In this document: positions 17,583-25,818 of the stretch, piece by piece | Position numbering within the stretch: the stretch's first letter is position 1 | How the letters are laid out: the number at the start of each line of letters is the position of its first letter | Source of the DNA: DASQFQ01 sp963802905 | GTDB lineage: Bacteria > Actinomycetota > Thermoleophilia > Solirubrobacterales > Solirubrobacteraceae | Length of the DNA stretch: 64,000 nucleotides | Assembly: GCA_963802905.1 (NCBI GenBank) | Contig: CAWDKH010000023.1 | Coordinates: 1 to 64,000, forward strand | Reading direction: 5' to 3' | Notes under the pieces: generated by a model | Database searches by the model: none | What the model saw: the letters and a program-made list of their open reading frames with translations, nothing else | Told to the model about the DNA's origin: nothing | Translations under genes and position numbers: made by a program

Positions 17583-18725
17583 TTACGGGCGGTAGTCGAG
17601 CTCGAGCCAGCCGGCGAGCAGCTCGAGCTCCTCGCGCAGCTCCGCGTCGGTCTCCGGCGGAGCGTCGGGCTCGTGGTGGATCGCGTGTGCGCGCAGCAGC
17701 CCGGCCTGGCGATCGGCCTTGAGGTCGACGCGCGCGACGAGCCGGTCGCCGAGCAGGAACGGCAGGACGTAGTAGCCGTAGACGCGCTTGGGCTGCGGGA
17801 CGTAGATCTCGAGCTTGAAGCGGAAGTCGAACAGCCGCTCGACCCTCCCCCGCTCCCACAGCAGGTTGTCGAACGGGCCGAGCAGCGCGCGGGCGTCGAC
17901 CGCGCGCGGGATGCGGGCGTCGCTGTGCAGGTAGGCGGGGATGCCCCAGCCCTCGACCTCGACCGGCAGCAGCTCGCCGGTCTCGACGAGCTCTTCGATC
18001 CGGGGCCGGATCGCCTCGGCGGGCAGGCGGAAGTAGTCGCGCAGCTCGGGCAGCGCGGCGACGCCGAGCCCGCGGGCGGCGATCGCGACGAGCTGCCGCT
18101 GGGCGTCCGCCTCGTCCGGGGTCGGGGCGGCGAGCACGGCCCGCGGGAAGACGCGATCGGGCAGGTCGTAGAAGCGCTGGAAGTTCTGGCGCCGCGCCGA
18201 GGTCACCTCGCCACTCCAGAACAGCAGCTCGATCGCCTTCTTGGATTCCGACCAGTCCCACCACGGGCCCGACTTGCGGGGCCGCTGCCCGTCGAGGTCG
18301 CGGGCGGCGATCGGCCCCTGCTCGCGCACCTGCTCGAGCACCTCCTCCAGCAGCTCCGGCCGCTCCTTGCCGACGCGGCGCATGCCGCCCCACGCCTCGT
18401 CGTGGGCGCGCGCCATCCGCCAGCGCAGCAGCGGCTGCAGCTCGACCGGGATGAGGCTCGCCTCGTGGCCCCAGTACTCGAACAGGCGCCGCGGCGCGTA
18501 GTAGGCGGCACGGTCGAGCGCCTCGCGGTCGTACGCGCCGAGGCGCGCGAAGCCGGGCAGGTAGTGCGCCCGCGAGAGCACGTTGACCGAGTCGATCTGG
18601 ATCAGGCCGACGCGGTCGAACAGACGCCGGATCGCGCGCCCGTCGTGCCGCCGCGGCTCGGCGAAGCCCTGCGCGGCCAGCGCGGTGCGCCGCGCCTCGG
18701 CGGCGGAAAGGCGTACGCGCGGCAC
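17583..18725 (-). CDS. Winged-helix DNA-binding protein of the YcaQ/AlkX family
   Basis: Relatives of this family (HTH_42, COG3214) include glycosylases that unhook DNA crosslinks. The 380-residue protein has the family's start (LSAAEARRTALAAQGF), the IQIDSVNVLSRAHYLPGFARLG block with the active-site-type Ile-Asp, RRLFEYWGHEASLIP, KKAIELLFWSGEV, and the late FDNLLWERGRVERLF...YGYYVLPFLLGDRLVARVDLKADR segment. The GTG start at 18725 gives the usual length. It lies 7 bp beyond the DUF427 gene on the same strand. Function as a crosslink glycosylase is by family; substrate is not visible here. Confidence 0.88.
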   Translation of the reverse strand: MPRVRLSAAEARRTALAAQGFAEPRRHDGRAIRRLFDRVGLIQIDSVNVLSRAHYLPGFARLGAYDREALDRAAYYAPRRLFEYWGHEASLIPVELQPLLRWRMARAHDEAWGGMRRVGKERPELLEEVLEQVREQGPIAARDLDGQRPRKSGPWWDWSESKKAIELLFWSGEVTSARRQNFQRFYDLPDRVFPRAVLAAPTPDEADAQRQLVAIAARGLGVAALPELRDYFRLPAEAIRPRIEELVETGELLPVEVEGWGIPAYLHSDARIPRAVDARALLGPFDNLLWERGRVERLFDFRFKLEIYVPQPKRVYGYYVLPFLLGDRLVARVDLKADRQAGLLRAHAIHHEPDAPPETDAELREELELLAGWLELDYRP

Positions 18726-18732
18726 CGACTCG

Positions 18733-19600
18733 TCAGCGCCGGCGGCCCATCAGCCCGCGCAGCGCCTGCGCGCCCTCCGGCGAGCCCTCGCCGCGGCTCC
18801 ACTGCGTGACCGGGCGCTCGCCGGATTGGCCGTCGAGCTCGACGTCGACGCGCTCGTTGAAGAAGCAGAAGTGGTCGCGGATCGGCTCGACCTCACGCTC
18901 GGGCACCGGGTAGGCCCATACGAGGTCGGGCTCGACGCGGTCGCCGACGCGCACGTGCCAGTAGGCGGCCGAGCCCTTGTACGCGCAGCGCGAGCGGTTG
19001 GCGCTCGGCTCGAGCCGCTCGGTGCGCACGTCCTCAGGCGGGATGTAGAAGCGCGGCGGGAGCGTGGCCTCGAGCAGCATCAGCGAGCGGCGCGTGTCCG
19101 CGAGCACCTCGCCGTCGAGCAGGACCCGCACGTGGCGTGCGGTCTTCAGCACGTCGATGCGGCTGTAGGGGTCCTTGGGATGGCCGAAGAGCTGCTCGTC
19201 CTCGACGAACCACTCGTCCATGGCGTCCCAGTCGAGGGTGACCAGCCCGGCGAGGAACGGATCGGAGGCCTCCCGCAGCGCGTCGGGCGCCTCGCGCCCG
19301 CCGGCCGCGAGCGCGGAGAAGGTCAGCTCGCCCTTGCCGGGCGAGGGCTCGGTACGGCCGGAGGGCCCGACACAGGTCCTCGCGCAGGTCGCCGCGGGGG
19401 AACCAGAACACGGGCAGGTGGCCGGCCTCGTGCAGCAGCAGCGCCTCGCGCGAGTCGATGACGGTCTCCCCGCCGAGGATCGCGCGGACGCGGGCGGGAT
19501 ACGGGTCGAGGTAGAGCAGCGGTTCCGGCGGCTCGAACGAGAAGTTGAAGCGTCCTGCGCGCTCCGGGCCCAGCGGCCCCTTCCCCATCGTCAGCCCCAT
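18733..19600 (-). pseudogene. Two-repeat DUF427 protein, frameshifted
   Basis: The N-terminal copy (YLDPYPARVRAILGGETVIDS...HLPVFWFPRGDL) and the C-terminal copy (KTARHVRVLLDGEVLADTRRSLMLLEA...PRFYIPPEDV...SRCAYKGSAAYWHV) are the two halves of a double DUF427 protein. They lie in different frames. Removing one base at about 19370-19376 joins them through a continuous linker (GPSGRTEPSPGKGELTFSAL). The ATG at 19600 overlaps the leuD stop (TGATG); ATG 19588 is an alternative. The family has no settled function. Position suggests co-transcription with leuCD only through read-through. Confidence 0.8.
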
Positions 19601-20169
19601 CAGAGCGTCAGCGTATTGGGCTGCGGCGGCTGCCGCCCCTCCCGCTCGGCCTCGTAGGCAGAGATCTCGTCGTCGTGCTGGAGCGCGATGCCGATGTCGT
19701 CGAGCCCCTCGAGCAGGCGGCGGCGGATCTCGGCGTTCAGCTCGAACGGGACGGCGCGGCCGTCGAAGCGCACCTCGAGCGCCTCGAGGTCGACCTCGCC
19801 CTCGCCGGCCTGCATCAGCGCCTTGACCTCGTCCTCGGGGATCACGACGGGGAGCAGGCCGATCTTCGTGCAGTTGGAGAAGAAGATGTCGGCGAACGAG
19901 GCGGCGACGACGGCCTTGAAGCCGTAGTCCTCGAGCGCCCACGGCGCGTGCTCGCGGCTCGAGCCGCAGCCGAAGTTCGGCCCGGTGGCGAGGATCGGGT
20001 TGGGCGGCAGGTCCCAGCCGTCCTCGTGCTTCCAGTCGTAGAAGAGGAACTCGCCGAAGCCGGTGCGCTCGACGCGCTTGAGGAACTGCTTGGGGATGAT
20101 CTGGTCGGTGTCGACGTCGGCGCGGTCGAGCACGGACACGGCGCCGGAGATGACCTGGATGGGCTCCAT
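19600..20169 (-). CDS. leuD: 3-isopropylmalate dehydratase small subunit
   Basis: Swivel-domain partner of LeuC; together they isomerise 2- to 3-isopropylmalate through an iron-sulfur cluster held by the large subunit. In 189 residues one sees DRADVDTDQIIPKQFLKR, the substrate-binding GPNFGCGSSREHAPWAL, FADIFFSNCTKIGLLPV and a family-typical end. The ATG at 20169 overlaps the leuC stop by one base (TGATG), and the same arrangement links it to the DUF427 gene downstream. Very confident. Confidence 0.96.
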   Translation of the reverse strand: MEPIQVISGAVSVLDRADVDTDQIIPKQFLKRVERTGFGEFLFYDWKHEDGWDLPPNPILATGPNFGCGSSREHAPWALEDYGFKAVVAASFADIFFSNCTKIGLLPVVIPEDEVKALMQAGEGEVDLEALEVRFDGRAVPFELNAEIRRRLLEGLDDIGIALQHDDEISAYEAEREGRQPPQPNTLTL

Positions 20170-21539
20170 CAGTTGGCCTCCCAGTCGCGGATGTCGACGA
20201 AGTGCCCCTCGATCGCCGCGGCGGCGGCCATCTGCGGAGACACGAGGTGCGTGCGCCCGCCGCGGCCCTGGCGGCCCTCGAAGTTGCGGTTCGAGGTCGA
20301 GGCGCAGCGCTCGCCCGGCTGGAGGATGTCGGGGTTCATGCCCAGGCACATCGAGCAGCCGGCCGTGCGCCAGTCGAAGCCGGCGGCACGGAAGACCTCG
20401 TCGAGCCCCTCGGCCTCGGCCTGGGCGGCGACCGGCTGGGAGCCGGGGACGACCATGGCGTGGACGTCGCTGGCCACCTTGCGGCCCTCGACCAGCGCGG
20501 CGGCGGCGCGCAGGTCGCCGATGCGCGAGTTCGTGCACGAGCCGATGAAGACGCGGTCGAGGCGGATCTCCTGCATCGGCGTGCCCGCCTCGAGGCCCAT
20601 GTACTTGAGCGCGCGCTGGTCGCCGTCGGAGCGCGGCTCGGGCACCTGCTCGGTGACCGGCACGACCATCGCCGGCGTCGTGCCCCAGGTGACGAGCGGG
20701 GAGAGCGCGCCGGCGTCGACGGTGAGCTCGCGGTCGAAGCTCGCGTCGTCGTCGGTGCGCAGCTCGCGCCAGGCGTCGATCGCGGCGTCGAGGTCCTCAG
20801 GCGCGCCGGGCCGGCCCTCGATCCACTCGAACGTCGTGTCGTCGGGAGCGACCATGCCCGCGCGCCCGCCGCCCTCGATCGTCATGTTGCAGATCGTCAT
20901 CCGGCCCTCCATCGAGAGCGCCTCGATCGCCGGGCCGGCGTACTCGACGACGTGGCCGGCGGCGCCGTTGGTGCCCATCTGGCCGATCGTGCCGAGGATC
21001 AGGTCCTTGGCGGTGACGCCGAAGCCGGGCTCGCCCTCGTAGCGGATGCGCATCGACTTCGGCTTGCCCTGGGCGAGGCACTGGGTGGCGAGGACGTGCT
21101 CGACCTCGCTCGTGCCGATCCCGAACGCGAGCGCGCCGAACGCGCCGTGGGTGGCGGTGTGGGAGTCGCCGCAGACGATCGTCATGCCGGGCTGGGTGAC
21201 GCCGAGCTCCGGCCCGATGACGTGCACGATGCCCTGGCGGTCGGAGCCCATCGAGTAGAGCGTGATCCCGAACTCCTCGCAGTTGCGCTCGAGCGTCTCG
21301 ACCTGAACGCGCGAGAGCTCGTCGCGGATGCGGGCAGCGACGGGCGTGCCGTCGGTCGGGACGTTGTGGTCGGCGGTGGCGAGCGTGCGGTCGGGGCGGC
21401 GGACCTGGCGGCCGGCGAGCCGCAGGCCGTCGAACGCCTGCGGGCTCGTGACCTCGTGGACGAGGTGGAGGTCGATGTACAGCAAGCCCTCCGATACCTC
21501 GTGCTGTGCCCAGATGCGATCGAACAGCGTCTGGCTCAT
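20169..21539 (-). CDS. leuC: 3-isopropylmalate dehydratase large subunit
   Basis: Aconitase-family subunit carrying the 4Fe-4S cluster for leucine biosynthesis. Within 456 residues are HLVHEVTSPQAFDGLR, ADHNVPT, GDSHTATHGAFGALAFGIGTSEVEHVLATQ, the first cluster cysteine in FIGSCTNSRIGDLRAAA, and the paired cysteines in AGCSMCLGMNPD, followed by RNFEGRQGRGGRTHLVSP. Its ATG at 21539 overlaps the stop of the upstream XRE-cupin regulator by four bases (ATGA). The regulator, leuC and leuD therefore form one tightly coupled unit. Confidence 0.97.
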   Translation of the reverse strand: MSQTLFDRIWAQHEVSEGLLYIDLHLVHEVTSPQAFDGLRLAGRQVRRPDRTLATADHNVPTDGTPVAARIRDELSRVQVETLERNCEEFGITLYSMGSDRQGIVHVIGPELGVTQPGMTIVCGDSHTATHGAFGALAFGIGTSEVEHVLATQCLAQGKPKSMRIRYEGEPGFGVTAKDLILGTIGQMGTNGAAGHVVEYAGPAIEALSMEGRMTICNMTIEGGGRAGMVAPDDTTFEWIEGRPGAPEDLDAAIDAWRELRTDDDASFDRELTVDAGALSPLVTWGTTPAMVVPVTEQVPEPRSDGDQRALKYMGLEAGTPMQEIRLDRVFIGSCTNSRIGDLRAAAALVEGRKVASDVHAMVVPGSQPVAAQAEAEGLDEVFRAAGFDWRTAGCSMCLGMNPDILQPGERCASTSNRNFEGRQGRGGRTHLVSPQMAAAAAIEGHFVDIRDWEAN

Positions 21540-22105
21540 GAGCGGCGCAGCCCTGCCGACACGACGGCGAGCAGGACCGCTTCCTCCTCTCCTGGGTTCT
21601 CGAAGTGGTGTGGCAGGTCGGCGTCGAAGGTCACGCAGTCGCCGGTGGCGAGCTCGTGCCGGGCGCCGTCGCAGACGAAGGTCAGGGTCCCGCGCTGGAC
21701 GAGGCTGGTCTCGCGCGCGCCGGCCTCGTGCATCGGCGGGTCGCCCGGGCCGCCGGTGCGGGCGCCGGGCTGGAGCGTGTGGGTCGAGACCTCGGCGCGC
21801 TGGCCGGGCAGCGGCGGCGTGAGGACCTCCCAGCGGTGGCCGTCGGCGCCGCCGGAGCGGCGGTCGGACGGGCGCACGACGGTGACGGTGCCGCCCTCGT
21901 CGAGGCGCAGGAGCTGGGACAGGCGGAGGTCGAGGCCGGCGGCGATGCGGTTGGCGACGGTCAGCGTCGGGCTCGTCTCGCCGCGCTCGACCTGGGAGAG
22001 CATCGGTGCGCTGACGCCGGAGCGCTGCGCGAGGTCGCGCAGGCTGAGGTCCATGCCTTCGCGGAGCGCGCGGACGCGGGAGCCGACGTGGGTGGCGACC
22101 TCCAT
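21536..22105 (-). CDS. XRE-family regulator with C-terminal cupin domain
   Basis: A 189-residue transcription factor. Residues 8-65 form an HTH (VGSRVRALREGMDLSLRDLAQRSGVSAPMLSQVERG). A cupin sensor domain follows (about 110-185), with HTLQPGARTGG, VQRGTLTFVCDG and TFDADLPHHFEN including likely metal histidines. The family generally binds a small effector in the cupin. It overlaps leuC by four bases, so it is the obvious candidate regulator of leuCD and of itself. Repeats just upstream of its start may be its operator. Which metabolite it senses is unknown. Confidence 0.9.
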   Translation of the reverse strand: MEVATHVGSRVRALREGMDLSLRDLAQRSGVSAPMLSQVERGETSPTLTVANRIAAGLDLRLSQLLRLDEGGTVTVVRPSDRRSGGADGHRWEVLTPPLPGQRAEVSTHTLQPGARTGGPGDPPMHEAGARETSLVQRGTLTFVCDGARHELATGDCVTFDADLPHHFENPGEEEAVLLAVVSAGLRRS

Positions 22106-22137
22106 ACAGACGTACGTTATCGCATACAGGCGTCTGT
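22103..22137. promoter_or_regulatory. Direct and inverted repeats upstream of the XRE-cupin regulator
   Basis: catacagacgt (22103-22113, including the start codon) and catacaggcgt (22123-22133) are near-identical direct repeats exactly 20 bp apart, two helical turns. acagacg (22106-22112) and cgtctgt (22131-22137) also form an inverted pair, and acgtacgt sits between. The spacing and position suggest an autoregulatory binding site. Confidence 0.5.
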
Positions 22138-22354
22138 GGTTGTGCCGGCGAACTGCGGCTGGCTAGGAGTCGGGGTTCGAGGTGCCGCGGAGCCCACGAG
22201 TGTCGTCTCGAGGTCGCATACCGACCCTGAGGTGACACTCGTGGCCGCCGGGCGGTTCGGACCCGCTCTCCTCAAGCCGCCGTTGACGTCCGGTCGCGCC
22301 GCTGCGAACGCTGCGAGTTCGCGCAACGCCCCGACCGGGCATCCCCTTTGCACC

Positions 22355-23647
22355 ATGCTCCGGTCCGTCGCACTCGCCCTGCTTGCGCTCCTGCTCCTCG
22401 CCGCTCCGGCGAGCGCCGCCGACCCGCGCCGCAGCGAGCAGTGGAACCTCGACCTGATCGAATCCGACGCCGCGCACAAGGTCTCCACCGGCGCCGGCGC
22501 GATCGTGGCGGTCGTCGACTCCGGCGTGCAGGCCGACCACCCGGACCTCGCGGGCCACATCGGCCAGGGCTACGACGTGGTGCAGGGCGACACGACCGCA
22601 CAGGACGGCGACGGCCACGGCACCCACGTCAGCGGGATCATCGCCGCGACGAGCGGCAACGGGGTCGGCGTCGAGAGCGTGGCGCCCGGCGCGACGATCA
22701 TGCCGATCCGGGTGCTCGGCGACGACGGCGGCGGCGCGACCGACGACGTCGCCCGCGGCGTCGACTACGCGCGCACCCACGGCGCGAACGTGATCAACCT
22801 GTCGCTGGGCAGCGAGGTGCCGCTGATCGGCGCGACCGGCGGCGACGCGTTCGACGCCGCGGTCCATCGCGCGATCGCGGCGGGCATCGTCGTGGTGGCG
22901 GCGGCGGGCAACAACGGCGTGCCGGTGTGCGAGCAGCCCGCGGCGGGCGACGGGCTGCTGTGCGTGGGCGCCGTCGACAAGCGCAAGCAGCGCTCGTTCT
23001 TCTCCTCGTTCGGCAGCGGGCTGGGGCTGGTGGCGCCCGGCGGGTCGGGCGGCTCCGCGACCGGCATGCCGGGCGAGGACGTGCTGTCGACGTTCAAGGG
23101 CTCCGCCTACGAGGCGCTGGCGGGCACGTCGCAGGCGGCCCCGCACGTGTCGGGCGTCGCCGCGCTGCTGGTCGCGCGCGGCGTGCGCGGGCAGGCGGCG
23201 GTCAAGCGGATCCTCGCCACGGCGACCGACCTCGGGACGCCGGGCACCGACCCGGAGTACGGCGCCGGGCTCGTCAACGCGCGCGCCGCGGTGGCGGGGC
23301 TGGGCGGCGGCGCGCCCGCAGGTGGCACGCCCGCGGGGACGCACCGCGCCCTGCCGGCGTTCGTGCGCGTGAAGAAGAGGCAGCGGGCGCGCAGCGTGCT
23401 GCGGCGCGGGATCCGGCTGCGGGTGCGCGCCGTCCGCGCCGGGCGGGTCCGCGTGCGGGTGCTGGCGCGCGGCCACGTGATCGCGCGCGGCTCACGCAAG
23501 CTCCGCGCTGAGCGCGCGGCGACGGTCGTCGCGCGGCTCAACCGCCGCGGCCGCCGGATGGCACGCGGCCGGCCGTTCCGGGCCCGCGTGCGGGTTCGGC
23601 TGCCGGGCGAGCGGCGCGATCGCGTCCGCAAGATCCGCGTGCGCTGA
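22355..23647 (+). CDS. Secreted subtilisin-like (S8) serine protease with basic C-terminal domain
   Basis: A 430-residue extracellular protease. A signal peptide (SVALALLALLLLAAPASAA) is followed almost directly by the catalytic domain without a recognisable I9 propeptide. The Asp is in VAVVDSGVQ, the His in GHGTHVSGIIA, the oxyanion Asn in AAAGNNG, and the Ser in AGTSQAAPHVSG. The last 90 or so residues are extremely Arg-rich and beta-prone (for example RRGIRLRVRAVRAGRVRVRV). Such a domain could bind acidic polymers or the cell wall (inference). The ATG at 22355 is chosen for the signal peptide; the open frame extends far upstream as noise. The 249 bp before it, shared with the divergent regulator, show no further gene. 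Confidence 0.92.
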   Translation: MLRSVALALLALLLLAAPASAADPRRSEQWNLDLIESDAAHKVSTGAGAIVAVVDSGVQADHPDLAGHIGQGYDVVQGDTTAQDGDGHGTHVSGIIAATSGNGVGVESVAPGATIMPIRVLGDDGGGATDDVARGVDYARTHGANVINLSLGSEVPLIGATGGDAFDAAVHRAIAAGIVVVAAAGNNGVPVCEQPAAGDGLLCVGAVDKRKQRSFFSSFGSGLGLVAPGGSGGSATGMPGEDVLSTFKGSAYEALAGTSQAAPHVSGVAALLVARGVRGQAAVKRILATATDLGTPGTDPEYGAGLVNARAAVAGLGGGAPAGGTPAGTHRALPAFVRVKKRQRARSVLRRGIRLRVRAVRAGRVRVRVLARGHVIARGSRKLRAERAATVVARLNRRGRRMARGRPFRARVRVRLPGERRDRVRKIRVR

Positions 23648-23667
23648 CCCGCCGTACCCTGGACCGG

Positions 23668-24606
23668 GTGTCCGAGCCCCTGACCCACCGCCCCGACGTC
23701 CTCGTGCTCGCCGCCGGCGGGACGCTCGGCGAGGCCTGGATGCGCGGGCTGCTCGACGGCGCCGGCGCGGCAACCGGGATCGACTTCCGCGACTGCGAGT
23801 ACTTCGTCGGCACCTCCGCCGGCTCGATCGTCGCCGCGTTCCTGGCCGCCGGCCGCGAACCGGACTCGGGCGCCGAGGCGCGCGCCGCGCGCGACTGGAG
23901 CGAGGCCGCCGGGGACGCCGGCAACGGCGCCGGCGGCCCGTGGATGGCCGAAGCTGACCCGGGCGACGCCGAGGGCGGCCCGCTCGCCGCGCTCGGCCGC
24001 GTCGGGCGCACCGCCGCCGCTCCCTTCGCGCCGCTCGCGCTCGCCGCCGGCGCTCCCGGTGGTGCGGTCGCGCGGGCTGCTGCGCTCGCCGCCGTGCCGC
24101 GCGGGAAGCGGTCGCTGCCCGGGCTGGGCCGGCTGGTACGGCAGTCGGGCGCCGAGTTCGACGGCCGGCTGCGGATCGCCGCCGTCGACCGCCGCAGCGG
24201 CAAGCGCGTCATGTTCGGCGCGCCCGGCGCGCCGCCGGCGAGCGTCGCGCAGGCGGTGCTCGCCTCATGCTCGATCCCCTGGGTCTTCGCGCCGGTCAAG
24301 ATCGGGGGGCGCGAGTACGTCGACGGCGGCGTCTGGAGCCCGACGAACCTCGACGCCACCCCTGCGCGGCGCGGCACCGAGGTCCTCTGCCTCAACCCGA
24401 CGGCAGCCATGCGGCCGCTCAGCCGCGTCTCCAACGCCGCCGCGCTGGCCGAGTCGCTCGCGCTGAAGGCGCGCGGGGCGCGCGTCAGGACGCTCCGCCC
24501 CGACGACGACGCGGCCGAGGCGATGGGCAGCAACCTGATGGACCGCAGCCGTGCGCCCGAGGCGCTCGCGGCCGGCTACGCGCAGGGGCGCGCGCTGGGC
24601 GGATGA
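23668..24606 (+). CDS. Patatin-like phospholipase domain protein
   Basis: Serine acyl hydrolase of the patatin fold, predicted cytoplasmic or membrane-associated. The oxyanion-type glycine stretch (LVLAAGGTLGEAW), the nucleophile elbow GTSAGS near residues 49-54, and the catalytic Asp in VDGGVWSP (about 220) are all present. The segment between is Ala/Gly-rich and lower complexity. The GTG at 23668 gives 312 residues. The stop overlaps the methyltransferase ATG by four bases (ATGA), so the two are coupled. Substrate unknown. Confidence 0.88.
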   Translation: MSEPLTHRPDVLVLAAGGTLGEAWMRGLLDGAGAATGIDFRDCEYFVGTSAGSIVAAFLAAGREPDSGAEARAARDWSEAAGDAGNGAGGPWMAEADPGDAEGGPLAALGRVGRTAAAPFAPLALAAGAPGGAVARAAALAAVPRGKRSLPGLGRLVRQSGAEFDGRLRIAAVDRRSGKRVMFGAPGAPPASVAQAVLASCSIPWVFAPVKIGGREYVDGGVWSPTNLDATPARRGTEVLCLNPTAAMRPLSRVSNAAALAESLALKARGARVRTLRPDDDAAEAMGSNLMDRSRAPEALAAGYAQGRALGG

Positions 24607-25361
24607 GCCACCAGGACGTCAACCGCGGCTACTGGGCCGGCCAGGCGCCGGACTACGCCGTGACCGCGCCGCGCGACTGGGCCGAGGCCGAGCCGAGCTG
24701 GGGCATCTGGAAGATCCCGGAGGCCGACGTCGGCGCGCTGCCCGACGTCGACGGCCTCGACGCGATCGAGCTCGGCTGCGGCACCGCCTACTTCTCCGCC
24801 TGGCTCGCCAAGCGCGGCGCGCGGCCGGTCGGCATCGACCAGTCGCCCGAGCAGCTCGCGACGGCGCGGGCGATGCAGGCGCAGTTCGGGCTCGAGTTCC
24901 CGCTGATCCAGGGCGACGCCGAGGCGGTCCCGCTCCCGGACGCGAGCTTCGACTTCGCCCTCTCCGAGTACGGCGCCAGCCTGTGGTGCGAGCCGGAGCG
25001 CTGGATCGCCGAGGCCGCGCGGCTGCTGCGCCCCGGCGGACGGCTCGTGTTCCTCACCAACTCGCCGCTGGTGATCCTCTGCTCCGCGCCCGACTCGGTG
25101 GTCGCCAGCGAGCGCCTCGAGCGCCCGCAGTTCGGCCTCCACCGGGTCGAATGGGACGACGACGAGGGACACTCGATCGAGTTCCACCTCGCCCACGGCG
25201 AGATGATCCGTGTCCTTCGCGACGCCGGCTTCGAGGTCGAGGCGCTGCACGAGCTGCGCGCGCCGGAGGGCGCGAGCACGCGCTACGAGTACGTCACGCC
25301 CGAGTGGGCGCGGCAGTGGCCGTGCGAGGAGATCTGGGTCGCCCGCAAGCGCGTGGAATAG
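24603..25361 (+). CDS. Class I SAM-dependent methyltransferase
   Basis: A 252-residue Rossmann methyltransferase of the methyltransf_11 type. The SAM motif IELGCGTAYFSAWLAKRG, an acidic ribose contact (VGIDQSP), a QGDAEAVPLPDASFDFAL motif and LLRPGGRLVF are all in order. The acceptor is not predictable. It is coupled to the patatin-like gene by a 4-base overlap. The globin gene follows 28 bp later on the same strand, so the three may form a transcript. Confidence 0.88.
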   Translation: MSHQDVNRGYWAGQAPDYAVTAPRDWAEAEPSWGIWKIPEADVGALPDVDGLDAIELGCGTAYFSAWLAKRGARPVGIDQSPEQLATARAMQAQFGLEFPLIQGDAEAVPLPDASFDFALSEYGASLWCEPERWIAEAARLLRPGGRLVFLTNSPLVILCSAPDSVVASERLERPQFGLHRVEWDDDEGHSIEFHLAHGEMIRVLRDAGFEVEALHELRAPEGASTRYEYVTPEWARQWPCEEIWVARKRVE

Positions 25362-25389
25362 CTCGCGCCCGCGCGTCGTCTGGCCTCCC

Positions 25390-25818
25390 ATGGCCCTCGA
25401 TCTCGACGCGCTCGAAACGAGCTTCGACCTCGTCGCCCCGCGCGGCGACGAGCTGATGGACGTCTTCTACGTGCGGCTGTTCAAGACCGCGCCCGCGGTC
25501 GAGCCCCTGTTCGCCGGCGCGGACATGCAGCGGCAGAAGGCGATGCTGCTCGGCGCGCTCGTGGTCCTGCGCAAATCGCTGCGCGACCTCGACGCGATCG
25601 CCCCGACGCTGCACGGGCTCGGCGCCCGCCACGCCGCCTACGGCGCGCAGCCGGCGCACTACCCGGTGGTCGGCGCCGTCCTCATCGCGTCGATGGCGGA
25701 GATCGCCGGCCTCGACTGGCGCCCTGAGTACGAGGACGCCTGGGCCGAGGCCTATTCGATCGTGGCCGGCGCGATGCTCGACGGCGCCGCCGAGGTCGAG
25801 CTGCCCGAAGCCGCTTAG
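25390..25818 (+). CDS. Single-domain bacterial haemoglobin (flavohaemoglobin-type globin)
   Basis: A 142-residue haem protein without the reductase part of flavohaemoglobins, comparable to Vitreoscilla haemoglobin. Features seen are the B10 Tyr in DVFYVRLF, a Gln in the distal E-helix region (QRQKAMLL), and the proximal His in GARHAAYGAQPAHYPVVGAVLIASM, a pattern closely matching the family. Likely roles are oxygen delivery or NO detoxification (family knowledge). The ATG at 25390 gives the expected start. The 3' end overlaps the convergent leuA stop by a few bases. Confidence 0.88.
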   Translation: MALDLDALETSFDLVAPRGDELMDVFYVRLFKTAPAVEPLFAGADMQRQKAMLLGALVVLRKSLRDLDAIAPTLHGLGARHAAYGAQPAHYPVVGAVLIASMAEIAGLDWRPEYEDAWAEAYSIVAGAMLDGAAEVELPEAA

